DNA of 64,000 bases from a virus: the IMG/VR virus record IMGVR_UViG_3300017613_001755, positions 1-64,000 of that record; one strand, given 5' to 3'. The first letter of the stretch is position 1; the number at the start of each line of letters is the position of its first letter. The notes under the pieces were generated by a model. It did not search any database. It had not been told where the DNA came from and saw only the letters and a program-made list of their open reading frames with translations. Made by a program: the position numbers and the translations under genes. Below are positions 33,801 to 40,080 of the stretch, piece after piece.

Positions 33801-34101
33801 CTCAACTTCGACTAGTACGACTACAACCAGTAGTTCTACCAGTACATCAACTACAACCAGCACTACAACATCTAGCTCGACCTCGACAACTACAACGCTA
33901 ACAAGTACAACTACAACACTGCTGGAATACACGGAAAGCACGGAGGTGCGCCTCACGGCGACTTCGGATGCAGAGGCACGCCTAACGGGCACTTCTGACG
34001 CAAAGATAAAGTCAACAGTAACAAGCAACGTCAGCGTAAAGATCACTGGTACCAGCAATGTGAAGGTACGCGTCACCGGGACAGCTAACACAGAGTACTA
34101 A
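30820..34101 (+). CDS. giant virion protein with mucin-like Thr/Ser tract
   Basis: A 1093-residue protein. Residues 1-~450 contain about three consecutive beta-sandwich repeats (each with a VGTFALPTS/AFGLYAEGT-like start and a hydrophobic-alternating core), like C1q/jelly-roll phage head-fibre domains. Residues ~453-1032 are almost only Thr and Ser, built from about 35 variations of TTTTSSSTST, broken near 517-530 by LPYQVDDVILEWA. The C-terminal ~60 residues (EVRLTATSDAEARLTGTSDA and similar) form short imperfect repeats. The tract would be an extended stalk and an ideal O-glycan acceptor. No enzyme motif. Confidence 0.8.
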   Translation: MPIGDTAKYRVGTFALPTSEDSWEGVEFSAPVGTPAAIFVQDANDIDVQIDETGYYLAIYRVRTVGESDSRMIGAVRALWNSSEIVGGRSANFMRQNEDDEICAGGHCIFKVTSTGADFRVEYMTRGEDSTPTDDATADSELALIKLADVTPAVAFGLYAEGTDTGAYNSGSFAPLMFDTTTEETDTGVIEIQGVDNEAITLKSIARYLVAYNVTFAGTARAARVVCATLDGTIIPQSNSALYLRDTDTDYETASCIFIVDNDTENLDLQIEVYQGASSTSGARSATAGWESGLFVMELPSSAEVVIGNDATGAQETTATGYLNACRTTPTIDAASFTRNDNTTIEVEVEDDYLFTVGARINRASSTGTRSQHGLRWTNNDANQEEISIKYMRGLQSSTATYDAAFSGSFMAALAVDDEIEFEFFQASSAGLGQTVGDSVGMSALRISTLVAAATTSTSTTTSTSTSTTTTSSSTSTSTSTSTSTTTTSSSTSTTTSTSTSTTTTSSSTSTSTTTTLPYQVDDVILEWATTSTSTTTSTSTSTTTTSSSTSTTTSTSTSTTTTSSSTSTTTSSSTSTSTTTTSSSTSTTTSTSTSTTTTSSSTSTSTSTTTTSSSTSTSTSTTTTSSSTSTTTSTSTSTTTTSSSTSTTTSTSTSTTTTSSSTSTSTTTSTSTSTTTTSSSTSTTTSTSTSTTTTSSSTSTSTSTSTTTTSSSTSTSTSTSTTTTSSSTSTSTSTSTSTTTTSSSTSTTTSTSTSTTTTSSSTSTSTSTSTTTTSSSTSTTTTSSSTSTTTSTSTSTTTTSSSTSTSTSTTTSLTSTSTTSTTSTSTSTTTTSSSTSTSTTTTSSSTSTTTSTSTSTSTTTTSSSTSTSTSTSTTTTSSSTSTSTSTTTTSSSTSTSTSTTTTSSSTSTSTSTSTTTTSSSTSTSTSTSTTTTSSSTSTSTSTTTTSSSTSTSTSTTTTTSSSTSTSTSTTTTSSSTSTSTSTTTTSSSTSTSTSTSTSTTTTSSSTSTSTTTSTTTSSSTSTTTTLTSTTTTLLEYTESTEVRLTATSDAEARLTGTSDAKIKSTVTSNVSVKITGTSNVKVRVTGTANTEY
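32183..33920 (+). repeat. Thr/Ser low-complexity coding repeat
   Basis: The DNA encodes about 580 Thr/Ser residues. The protein motif recurs about 35 times, yet codons vary freely: all four Thr codons and all six Ser codons appear, so nucleotide repeats are broken up. A long open frame on the opposite strand (32094-34091) is a by-product of this composition. Confidence 0.85.
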
Positions 34102-34153
34102 CCTTGCCATCGGATTGTTCCGGCGTTAGAATTAGGGGTATAGGAGTAGCTTC

Positions 34154-34468
34154 ATGAGCTTAGACGATCTAGTAGAAGACGGTTCCGGGCAAGTGATAAT
34201 CTTGACCGTTACCGAAGATGATAGCGCCAAGGATATTTCTGGTTTTACCACAACCAAGGAAATTCTCTTTAAGGGGCTGGATGGCAAGCTGGTCACCAAG
34301 ACAGCATCATTTACGACTGATGGCACTGATGGAAAGATTCAGTGCACCTTAGCAGCCGGGGATATAGACCAGAAGGGAGAATGGGAGGTTCAGGCCTACG
34401 TTGTGTCTGCTGCCCAGGAAATCTACAGCGTGGCAGTAAAATTCACCGTAGGTAAGAGGTTGCAGTAA
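34154..34468 (+). CDS. small virion protein, Ig-like
   Basis: A 104-residue beta-rich protein (GQVIILTVTEDDSAKDISGFT, KGEWEVQAYVVSAAQEIYSV). The pattern resembles the N-terminal domain of BppU-type baseplate proteins, but the family call is weak. TAGGAG lies upstream of the start. Confidence 0.6.
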   Translation: MSLDDLVEDGSGQVIILTVTEDDSAKDISGFTTTKEILFKGLDGKLVTKTASFTTDGTDGKIQCTLAAGDIDQKGEWEVQAYVVSAAQEIYSVAVKFTVGKRLQ

Positions 34469-35481
34469 TGAAACTACTAGAGTACACCACGCAGAACGCA
34501 GGGGTTGATCTCACTAGCACGGGGGCCGATCAGCAGCTAGGCCAGCGGTTCAGGCTACATCGAGCCGCGCCCATTGGCCGCGTCTCCCTTTACCTGAAGA
34601 AGGTCGGCTCTCCTGCTGGCTATCTAGTTGTAGACCTTCAGTACACATCCTCTGACAACCCTTCTGGCTCAGTAATTGGTAGCTGCACCTCCACTCCTGT
34701 CATTATGTCCGGCGTTGGCACAGGCTATACTTGGGTGGACTTTGACATTCTAGATGATGCGCGAGAGATTATATCCCCGTTGACCAGCTACCATGTGGTT
34801 CTCCGCTCGAGTGGATATACTTATGCAAATGGCGTCACCGAGATTGTTTGGGGTTGTGACCAGACCGCCCCAATCTATTTGGATGGTGAGGGGGAGGCAT
34901 ACAGCGGTTCGGCCTGGAGCAACATAGGTACAGACACTGATTTCTGCTTCAAGCTTTTCAGCCGCGAGCGTGTTGTGTACACTAGCCTGTCTGAGATCGA
35001 GGCGTCAACACGTCACCTAACCGATAAGGGTAAATATAACACTGACTCCGCAGTCTCTATCATGGCGGTAATGGACTTTGAAGAGGATACCTGCAACGAG
35101 GTGGATTCCTGGCTGGCTGGCGCTGGATTTGATACACCGCTCACAGATGATACTGCCATCAAGCTAATTAGGAGCTATGCTAACTTTGGCGTGGCAATGA
35201 GGTGTGAACTCACACAGCGCACAGCCGGATTTACCATAGGCGAGACTGACACTCGCGCAGGTGCATTCCGCTCACAGTATTACTATCTGCGGGACGAGTT
35301 GCAGGATGGCGGTGCGATGGTTGATATGCTTGTCTCTATTGGGTTGGATCGCACAACCTCAACAAAGCTGAGTTCCGGGCTAACTGCCGGACACATTGAT
35401 GTGGACGAGCGGGACGATTACAGGGACGACGAAGATATAATCTCGCCAACATTCAAGACTGATATGTGGGATAATAACTAA
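34468..35481 (+). CDS. virion protein with carbohydrate-binding-like N-terminus and connector-like C-terminus
   Basis: A 337-residue protein whose start overlaps the preceding stop. Residues 1-~165 look like a beta-sandwich module found in phage surface proteins (LGQRFRLHRAAPIGRVSLYLKKVG). Residues ~175-337 are mostly helical (SLSEIEASTRHLTDKGKYNT, MDFEEDTCNEVDSWLAGAG) and resemble head-tail connector/adaptor proteins. The neighbouring tail-completion gene supports a connector function for that half. Confidence 0.6.
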   Translation: MKLLEYTTQNAGVDLTSTGADQQLGQRFRLHRAAPIGRVSLYLKKVGSPAGYLVVDLQYTSSDNPSGSVIGSCTSTPVIMSGVGTGYTWVDFDILDDAREIISPLTSYHVVLRSSGYTYANGVTEIVWGCDQTAPIYLDGEGEAYSGSAWSNIGTDTDFCFKLFSRERVVYTSLSEIEASTRHLTDKGKYNTDSAVSIMAVMDFEEDTCNEVDSWLAGAGFDTPLTDDTAIKLIRSYANFGVAMRCELTQRTAGFTIGETDTRAGAFRSQYYYLRDELQDGGAMVDMLVSIGLDRTTSTKLSSGLTAGHIDVDERDDYRDDEDIISPTFKTDMWDNN

Positions 35482-36050
35482 TGTCAGGGGTAATGGTTGT
35501 TAAAATTAATCAGCGAGAATTGATTCGGTTTGCTGCTAACTTGAAGCGCGCTGAAGCAAAGTTTCCGGCACTCTCTAGATCAGTGCTGTCTTTCTTGGGT
35601 GACCGCCTTACACAGGTCATGCGCAGGGAATCAAGACCTATCCGCTACACCGGGGCATTTGAATCATCAATCAACTACAGGCTTTTGAATGATAATGTCG
35701 CTGTTGTGGGACCGAATGTTAGGGGCGTAACAGTCCCCTGGATTACTGTAAAGTGGATTCATTTTGGCGGCCCCCCTCGCAACGAGGACATTAACGATCT
35801 GATGGATTGGGCCGAGTTCAAGCTGGGGGACCGTATGGCGGCATACCCAATTCAGGAAATGATTCGCCAGAGAGGAACCTCTCAGTGGCAAGTGCAGCAG
35901 CATGGCGATCCCGGCTTTCCATTTTTGGAATTAACTATGAACTCTAAGGATACACTCAAGGCGGGAATCTATGCATCTAAGCGTCTCGGGCGCGCGATAA
36001 TAATGTCCATAACTGGCAAATCTGGCGGAGTTCGTTTTGTAGGAGTGTAA
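35481..36050 (+). CDS. HK97 gp10-like tail completion protein
   Basis: A 189-residue protein starting in TAATG. It has the family pattern of an N-terminal basic helix (RELIRFAANLKRAEAKFPAL), a beta core around RPIRYTGAFESSINYRLL and PWITVKWIHFGGPPR, and a later PFLELTMNSKDTL helix. Such proteins join head and tail; they usually sit just before the tail terminator, as here. Confidence 0.72.
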   Translation: MSGVMVVKINQRELIRFAANLKRAEAKFPALSRSVLSFLGDRLTQVMRRESRPIRYTGAFESSINYRLLNDNVAVVGPNVRGVTVPWITVKWIHFGGPPRNEDINDLMDWAEFKLGDRMAAYPIQEMIRQRGTSQWQVQQHGDPGFPFLELTMNSKDTLKAGIYASKRLGRAIIMSITGKSGGVRFVGV

Positions 36051-36051
36051 A

Positions 36052-36522
36052 ATGGGAACAGCAAAAGGCGTACTCGAAGGGGCGGCGGCAGTAACACGGA
36101 AGGCAAGTAACTACGACAAGACTAACGTGTCTATTGCGGATCATAAAGTGATTGACAAGGGGCTGAAACGGGCAGTAGTCTTGGAGCGGCTGGCCCCCTT
36201 TACCCACGGACCCGAGGGCGGCCAACTGGGCATGATGGGTTTTTATGCAGCCGAGCATGAGTATGCTCTATACGTTTATCGGAAGTACGAGGAAGACGGC
36301 GACACTTATACCAACTTGGTTGATGATGTAGATGTCATAGTGGCCGAGTTCGACAAGTACCCAACACTGGATAGCACTACTGGTGTATCATTGGCATATA
36401 TCTCTCAAGGATTGGAGCCAGAGGCCGTCATGGACCGCGACACAGGCAAGGGGCCGTACTTTCTTAGACAGCAGCTTGTGCTAACAGTACAACTACAAGT
36501 AGCAAGAACGTCATCAGAATAG
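36052..36522 (+). CDS. tail terminator-like protein
   Basis: A 156-residue alpha/beta protein. Its place after the gp10-like gene, its size and a central VDDVDVIVAEFDKYPTLDS segment fit tail terminator proteins, which cap the tail tube and bind the connector. The sequence match is weak; the call is mainly positional. Confidence 0.5.
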   Translation: MGTAKGVLEGAAAVTRKASNYDKTNVSIADHKVIDKGLKRAVVLERLAPFTHGPEGGQLGMMGFYAAEHEYALYVYRKYEEDGDTYTNLVDDVDVIVAEFDKYPTLDSTTGVSLAYISQGLEPEAVMDRDTGKGPYFLRQQLVLTVQLQVARTSSE

Positions 36523-36531
36523 GAGTGATGC

Positions 36532-36861
36532 ATGGCAGGTATTAGCAACACGGAGTTGAAGAAGTTGATTGAGCAGAATTTTGGTCATCTAGCCAAAAAG
36601 ATTGAGGGCTATCGCAAGGAATCAGTTACAGAAATAAAGGGACTACGAGAAGATCACCACGAACTATGTGGGCGTATGATTACGCTGGAAGAGCGGCAGT
36701 TGGGTCACACCACCAACGAACACAAGCATATCACTGAGACACTTTCAACGCTGGCGGAAGGGCAAAAAAGTAATACCGCGCGCCTATTCGATCAGGGGGT
36801 TCGTCTAGCAGAGCTTGCGGCCCTAGTTGCTGCTGTTGCAAAGCTAGCGGGGTTATGGTAG
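36532..36861 (+). CDS. coiled-coil protein with hydrophobic C-terminus
   Basis: A 109-residue protein behind AGGAGTG. Long helix with heptads (LKKLIEQNFGHLAKKIEGYRK ... ITETLSTLAEGQKSN) ends in the hydrophobic LAELAALVAAVAKLAGLW. The layout recalls XhlA-type membrane-associated lysis helpers; an alternative is a tail assembly factor. Overlaps the next gene by 7 bases. Confidence 0.55.
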   Translation: MAGISNTELKKLIEQNFGHLAKKIEGYRKESVTEIKGLREDHHELCGRMITLEERQLGHTTNEHKHITETLSTLAEGQKSNTARLFDQGVRLAELAALVAAVAKLAGLW

Positions 36862-37544
36862 AAATAGCAGTTGTCGTACCAACACACAACGAAAGAAAGC
36901 GCATCATCCCTCTCCTAGAGGGGATGCCAGAGTACTGTCACCCCATCATTCTTGACGACAGTACTGACAACACAGCCCAGCTTGCCAAGGAGAGGGGGGC
37001 CACTACTGTATCCTTTCCTAATGTGGCCTGGCAGTTTATTCCCCTGAAGTATCTTTATGGGCTAAAGTATGCGCGGCAGTCAGGGTACGATTGGGCATGC
37101 ACTATGGACAGCGGCGAGAACTTTGACCCCGATTGGATCAACAAGTTGGTTATAGCAAACACTGACGGCGTGGCCGATATAGTGATTGGGGCCAGGGAGT
37201 TCCATGGTCGTGGCTTGCGCCGACTGATTTCCAACATTGCCTCGCGTATCACAGGGCTGGGCCTGCCCGACAGCACAAGCGGGTTCCGGCTCTACCGTCT
37301 AGACAGTCTAAATCTGGAAAGGTTTCAGTCTCGTACCCCACATGCCTTCCAGGTTGAATTGCTACTCAAACACAAGAATCACAACATTAGGTCTGTACCA
37401 ATCCCTTACCGTGCTCCAAAGAACAGCACCATGTCTTTAGGGACATTCCTTGACTGGGCACGGATGTATCTTGCAACTAAAGGAGGCGCGGGTGAAAGCA
37501 TCCGTGAACATAGCGGCAGCAGACTGGAAGATAGGCACCTTTAG
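36855..37544 (+). CDS. polyprenol-phosphate-type family 2 glycosyltransferase (DPM1-like)
   Basis: A 229-residue protein. Motifs of dolichol/undecaprenol-phosphate sugar transferases: EIAVVVPTHNERKRIIPLL, IILDDSTDNTAQLAKE, TMDSGENFDPDWINKL and DSTSGFRLYRLDSL. No transmembrane segment follows, as in DPM1-type enzymes. It could load a sugar onto a host lipid carrier, linking the phage's sugar genes to membrane steps. Confidence 0.78.
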   Translation: MVEIAVVVPTHNERKRIIPLLEGMPEYCHPIILDDSTDNTAQLAKERGATTVSFPNVAWQFIPLKYLYGLKYARQSGYDWACTMDSGENFDPDWINKLVIANTDGVADIVIGAREFHGRGLRRLISNIASRITGLGLPDSTSGFRLYRLDSLNLERFQSRTPHAFQVELLLKHKNHNIRSVPIPYRAPKNSTMSLGTFLDWARMYLATKGGAGESIREHSGSRLEDRHL

Positions 37545-38244
37545 AAACACGTGGGCCTCTCTTCTACAACAGACGTACTCCCCACTAGAAGTCTCTCTGG
37601 TAATCGTCGAGCGCAACGGCGCTGTGCGGGAGTGGCTTGACAAACAAGATCGTCCACCATTCGAGATAAAGGTCCAAGTTTGTGAGTGTCCTTCTCTCCA
37701 TGGTCGAGCCACACACAACCAGATGGCCCTCGACATCCAAGAAGGAGATGTGTACCTGGGAGCGCAGGATGATATGGTATATCCTCCCGAGTGGGTTGAG
37801 AGCCATATACCCTGGCACACAAGCAGCAATGGCCCCTGGCTTGTTTTCAATCCCTTCGTTTCCGAGCTTTCAGATGGCTCATTGGGATTCGACCATGCGT
37901 GGTGGAACCGAAGAATGGACCCTGTGCAGACCCCCGTTGTCCTGCGCTGGCAATATATGAGCGGGCATGGTCTCTCTGTTCCAATGGATAAGGCAAGGCT
38001 CGTGGGGCATGAGAGCGCCTTCGATGGGAAATATGGCTACGAGGATTTGCATTTTTCCTATCTACTGTTTGACGCTGGCTGCAAGTGCGTCTTTGATGTG
38101 AAGGTCAAGCCAATGCACCAGTACCATGGCTATCCCTGGGAAAAGCCCTGGGACGAATATATAGACTGGATCAGACAAAAGACAGCAAACAAACATCTGT
38201 TTGAGGAATTGAATGGCGTAACTCCAGAGTATGGGCATATCTAA
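37492..38244 (+). CDS. family 2-like glycosyltransferase
   Basis: A 250-residue protein. GTG 37492 is the start because AAAGGAGG lies five bases upstream; it overlaps the preceding gene by 53 bases. Motifs: ASLLQQTYSPLEVSLVIVE, GRATHNQMALDIQEGDVYLGAQDDMVYPPEW (metal site QDD) and GYEDLHFSYLLFDAG. It runs into a convergent HNH gene with a 4-base overlap of ends. Confidence 0.72.
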   Translation: MKASVNIAAADWKIGTFRNTWASLLQQTYSPLEVSLVIVERNGAVREWLDKQDRPPFEIKVQVCECPSLHGRATHNQMALDIQEGDVYLGAQDDMVYPPEWVESHIPWHTSSNGPWLVFNPFVSELSDGSLGFDHAWWNRRMDPVQTPVVLRWQYMSGHGLSVPMDKARLVGHESAFDGKYGYEDLHFSYLLFDAGCKCVFDVKVKPMHQYHGYPWEKPWDEYIDWIRQKTANKHLFEELNGVTPEYGHI

Positions 38245-38990
38245 TCAGTCCAGCTTGCCAATAGCCCTTCCCTGTTTGTAAAAATCTGCTGCTCTATCTT
38301 GGGATGGCATTGACGACATAAAGCAACTAGATTGGACATTCTGTTGGCCTGGACGTAATCGTCGCCAAACTCTCTAAAGGGAACAATATGGTGAACTACA
38401 AGTTGGGCACCAAGCACATCTTCGCTGGCCCCACAGAATTCACACTTGTATTCCGCGCGATAGCGTGCATTTCTTCGCTGCTGGCCCCAGCTTGGTCCCC
38501 TGCGTCCATCGTCCTTGATTTTATACACATGTCCACTCCAGCGGCTTTTCATGTTTGCCTTTGCAGCCTCACTCAGGGCCTGCTTGGTCTTTTTGGCTCC
38601 GAGGTGATTGGCCCGAACCGCAATTTGCTGGGCGGTAAATCTGGGAAAGAACTCCCGAAGCTTCTTGGATACCAGGCGGGGATAGAGGCTAACAAGCAGC
38701 CTGTCTTCCTCTCTCGACCAGGGGGTATGGGAGCGCACCAGATTTTCTCGCCAAGCCTCGCTGAAAGACGGACGAGAACTCCCGATCAGCGTGCGTGCGA
38801 GATGCTTCGGAAGAAACCTTCTTCTTTTTGGAGTTTTCCCGCTGTACAGGTACCAGCTTTTGACGGGATTGCCGCACCCACATTCGCATGGATGGGTTGC
38901 TTCTTGACAAGCCTTGCAAAATCCCCTAAACTGAGTTTTGGGATTGAGGGTAGAATCACACACTTTGCACTGTAAATATCTAATAGGCAT
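38241..38990 (-). CDS. HNH endonuclease, free-standing
   Basis: A 249-residue protein on the opposite strand to its surroundings. The N-terminus has a zinc region (CKVCDSTLNPKTQFRGFCKACQ and CECGCGNP). The middle carries a DNA-binding-like REEDRLLVSLYPRLVSKKL (SANT/Myb-like) segment. The C-terminus is the HNH nuclease: CEFCGA, LVVHHIVPF, MSNLVALCRQCHPKIE. It has its own promoter with nearly no leader. This is a typical mobile homing-type gene; I see no intron around it. Confidence 0.88.
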   Translation of the reverse strand: MPIRYLQCKVCDSTLNPKTQFRGFCKACQEATHPCECGCGNPVKSWYLYSGKTPKRRRFLPKHLARTLIGSSRPSFSEAWRENLVRSHTPWSREEDRLLVSLYPRLVSKKLREFFPRFTAQQIAVRANHLGAKKTKQALSEAAKANMKSRWSGHVYKIKDDGRRGPSWGQQRRNARYRAEYKCEFCGASEDVLGAQLVVHHIVPFREFGDDYVQANRMSNLVALCRQCHPKIEQQIFTNREGLLASWTD

Positions 38991-38999
38991 GATACGTTT

Positions 39000-39028
39000 A
39001 TGATAACATCATATTGCGATTATGTCAA
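39000..39028 (-). promoter_or_regulatory. sigma-70 promoter of the HNH gene
   Basis: On the minus strand TTGACA (39028-39023) and TATCAT (39005-39000) are 17 bases apart. The predicted start, about 38993, is three bases before the ATG, so the transcript would be almost leaderless. Confidence 0.7.
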
Positions 39029-39039
39029 ACAGGAGACCC

Positions 39040-40071
39040 ATGACAATCAAACATATAGCTGTTGTTTTTCCCGCCACTGCATCTGGCCCAAAGGATGTTG
39101 CAGTAGGCTACCTAGACGCCTTCAGGAATATGGGCCTGCAGGCCAACGCGATAGACTTCCATAGCCTAGTCACCCTATGGCACCAGACCTTAACTTTTCG
39201 CGGTCTCTTCGACAGCAAGGCTAAGCCAGAGGTCGACAAGCAGGGAATCCTGGAAAGGGCTAGTGGCGATGTCGCATTCCAGGCCATGCGCACATTCCCC
39301 GATCTAATAGTTGTAATTGACGGAACACAGGTACATCGTCTGGCCTGGAACACGTGGGAGCGTGTAGGTATTCCTACAGCCCTAGTGATGACCGAGTGTC
39401 CCTACCGCGACCCTATACATGGTTATCTGGCAAAGGTTGCTGACTTTGCGTTTGCCAATGACAGGGCAAGCGCGCGGACCTTTGGAATTCCCTATCTCCC
39501 CACAGCCTGTGACCCAGAGATTCATCATCCAATGATTGTGTCGTCAAGGCACAAAAAGGATGCTGTGTTTGTAGGAAGCGGGTGGAAAGAGCGCATCGAG
39601 ATGCTTGAGGGAGTGAACTGGGATGGCATTGATTTCACTCTGATAGGACAATACCCGTTCGATCACGAGCATCCACTGGGGAAGCATTATCATCGAGCCA
39701 TTGTCGCTAACCCGGAGGCTGCAATGTTCTACAACGGTGCTAAGGTGAATATGAATCTTTCCCGCACCAGTGTGGACTATGCTGGCGAGGAAACTGTTGT
39801 GGAGGCGGAGAGTATTAACCCACGATGCTACGAGCTAGCAGGTTGCGGCTCATTCTTTGTATCGCAGAAGGGCCGCCCGGAACTCGAGGAGATATTTGGC
39901 GACCTGGTTCCAACCTTTGATACTGCCGAGGAACTTGAGGCACTTATCCGAGAGTGGATACCGCGCGAGGAGGATAGGAAAGAGATTGGAAGAGAGCTAA
40001 ACCGTATTGCTTTTGCTGGACATACTTATGAGGACCGCGCGGCCCGACTGCTCGAGGGGATCGCGCTATAG
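39040..40071 (+). CDS. CgeB-like GT-B glycosyltransferase
   Basis: A 343-residue protein; ATG 39040 is preceded by CAGGAG, while an earlier ATG at 39022 lies in the HNH promoter. N-terminal KHIAVVFPATASGPKDVAVGYL, central KKDAVFVGSGWKERIEML and C-terminal NPRCYELAGCGSFFVSQKGRPELEEIF (donor site) match the CgeB/DUF3880 family of glycosyltransferases. It lies between the HNH gene and the lysin gene. Confidence 0.8.
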   Translation: MTIKHIAVVFPATASGPKDVAVGYLDAFRNMGLQANAIDFHSLVTLWHQTLTFRGLFDSKAKPEVDKQGILERASGDVAFQAMRTFPDLIVVIDGTQVHRLAWNTWERVGIPTALVMTECPYRDPIHGYLAKVADFAFANDRASARTFGIPYLPTACDPEIHHPMIVSSRHKKDAVFVGSGWKERIEMLEGVNWDGIDFTLIGQYPFDHEHPLGKHYHRAIVANPEAAMFYNGAKVNMNLSRTSVDYAGEETVVEAESINPRCYELAGCGSFFVSQKGRPELEEIFGDLVPTFDTAEELEALIREWIPREEDRKEIGRELNRIAFAGHTYEDRAARLLEGIAL

Positions 40072-40080
40072 GAGAATAAG

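Noticed and set aside
32094-34091. 665-codon open frame on the minus strand (Val/Leu/Asp-rich)
   Set aside because: It mirrors the Thr/Ser repeat: reverse complements of Thr and Ser codons rarely give stops. Its composition is a by-product and it has no start signal or domain.
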